Positions 24,157 through 24,416 of a DNA stretch of 24,416 nt are shown in pieces. The position numbers were made by a program, and so were the translations under genes. The stretch covers positions 1-24,416 of the forward strand of contig CAYULH010000079.1 in NCBI GenBank assembly GCA_964445645.1, written 5' to 3'. A model generated the notes under the pieces. The model worked only from the letters and a program-made list of their open reading frames with translations. It searched no databases and had not been told where the DNA came from. Each line of letters starts with the position of its first letter. Position 1 is the stretch's first letter. This DNA comes from Aureispira sp964445645 (GTDB lineage: Bacteria > Bacteroidota > Bacteroidia > Chitinophagales > Saprospiraceae).

Positions 24157-24320
24157 CCTCCAGCTAGTGCGCTTCGCTTATGAGTTCGGCAGAGCCTCGG
24201 TTCATCGTTGAAAATACTCGCCTTAGCCCGCTAAGGCTGCGTTTTTCGCCTTGATCTGAATAATTGCTAGTGCTTTTGTGCTACCAGCACAAGCCATCGC
24301 AGCTCGCTTTGCGAGTATTC
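24157..24320. repeat. Hairpin-rich block, probable dispersed repeat
   Basis: Within about 160 bp there are three perfect hairpins: GCCTTAGC-CC-GCTAAGGC (24220-24237), TTGTGCT-ACC-AGCACAA (24276-24292) and CTCGC-TTT-GCGAG (24303-24315). A small GGC-AGA-GCC lies near 24188-24196. The block is more GC-rich than the sequence around it, has no reading frame of note, and adjoins the 46-bp repeat. This fits a REP- or MITE-like repeat or a structured RNA. Copy number cannot be known from this window. Confidence 0.55.
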
Positions 24321-24416
24321 CATTTTTTAACTTATAATTAATTTTGTCCACCTACTTAAAGTAAATTATCAAACATTTTTAAGCGAGCCTTTTTGCACTC
24401 TTGGGCGTTAGATACT

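Larger units (their letters stand above)
24072..24416. other. Noncoding right end with inverted repeat and hairpin block
   Basis: This 345-bp stretch has no credible gene. It contains the right copy of the 46-bp inverted repeat (24111-24156), then a relatively GC-rich block rich in perfect hairpins (24157-24320), then AT-rich sequence to the window end. No terminator with a T tract is apparent directly after the glycosyltransferase. Confidence 0.7.

Noticed and set aside
1..24416. The whole window as one large transposon bounded by the 46-bp inverted repeats
   Set aside because: There is no transposase or integrase gene, and the content is mostly ordinary chromosomal genes (fhs, folP, miaE, Skp and S41 proteases). 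Two copies of a dispersed repeat explain it better.

Overview
This 24.4-kb window looks like a piece of a draft Bacteroidota chromosome. The evidence is a protein ending in a type IX secretion (T9SS) C-terminal sorting domain, matches to the Bacteroidota -7 promoter motif TAnnTTTG, DUF4199 membrane proteins, and an OmpH/Skp gene family. A Saprospiria-like member is plausible, but this is inferred from gene style and not proven. Two runs of N (4592-4609 and 8399-8408) show scaffolded contigs. The second run breaks the reading frame of a real gene.

Left third (1-8.5 kb), metabolic and mixed genes: a minus-strand YdeP/FdhF-like molybdopterin oxidoreductase stands divergent from formate-tetrahydrofolate ligase (fhs). 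Next come a secreted NVGIGT-repeat protein, a convergent periplasmic TPR protein, dihydropteroate synthase (folP), and a MiaE-type tRNA hydroxylase that is interrupted by the second gap but can be followed to its true stop at 8493.

Middle (8.8-19.4 kb), cell envelope genes: a 981-residue secreted coiled-coil protein is followed by four OmpH/Skp-like periplasmic chaperone paralogs. A minus-strand T9SS cargo protein sits between the second and third. Two tandem S41 carboxy-terminal processing proteases follow. At least 520 residues of the coiled coil (residues 415-934) parse without remainder into 11- and 18-residue units, often grouped 11+11+18 = 40. That points to a nearly untwisted helical rod. 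Strong terminators lie after the coiled-coil gene and after the last OmpH gene.

Right third (19.5-24.1 kb), membrane and surface-sugar genes: two tandem DUF4199 proteins, a GT2 glycosyltransferase with C-terminal membrane helices, an RDD membrane protein, an AT-rich antitoxin gene with a ParE/RelE-like toxin truncated after about 60 residues, and a GT4-type glycosyltransferase whose start codon lies at the toxin break point.

The window is bracketed by a perfect 46-bp inverted repeat (8-53 and 24111-24156). Beyond the right copy lies a noncoding block with several perfect hairpins, probably a dispersed or mobile repeat. I see no rRNA, tRNA, CRISPR array or transposase gene. The most unusual items are the hendecad rod protein in its OmpH cluster, the flanking inverted repeat with its hairpin block, and the broken toxin-antitoxin locus.
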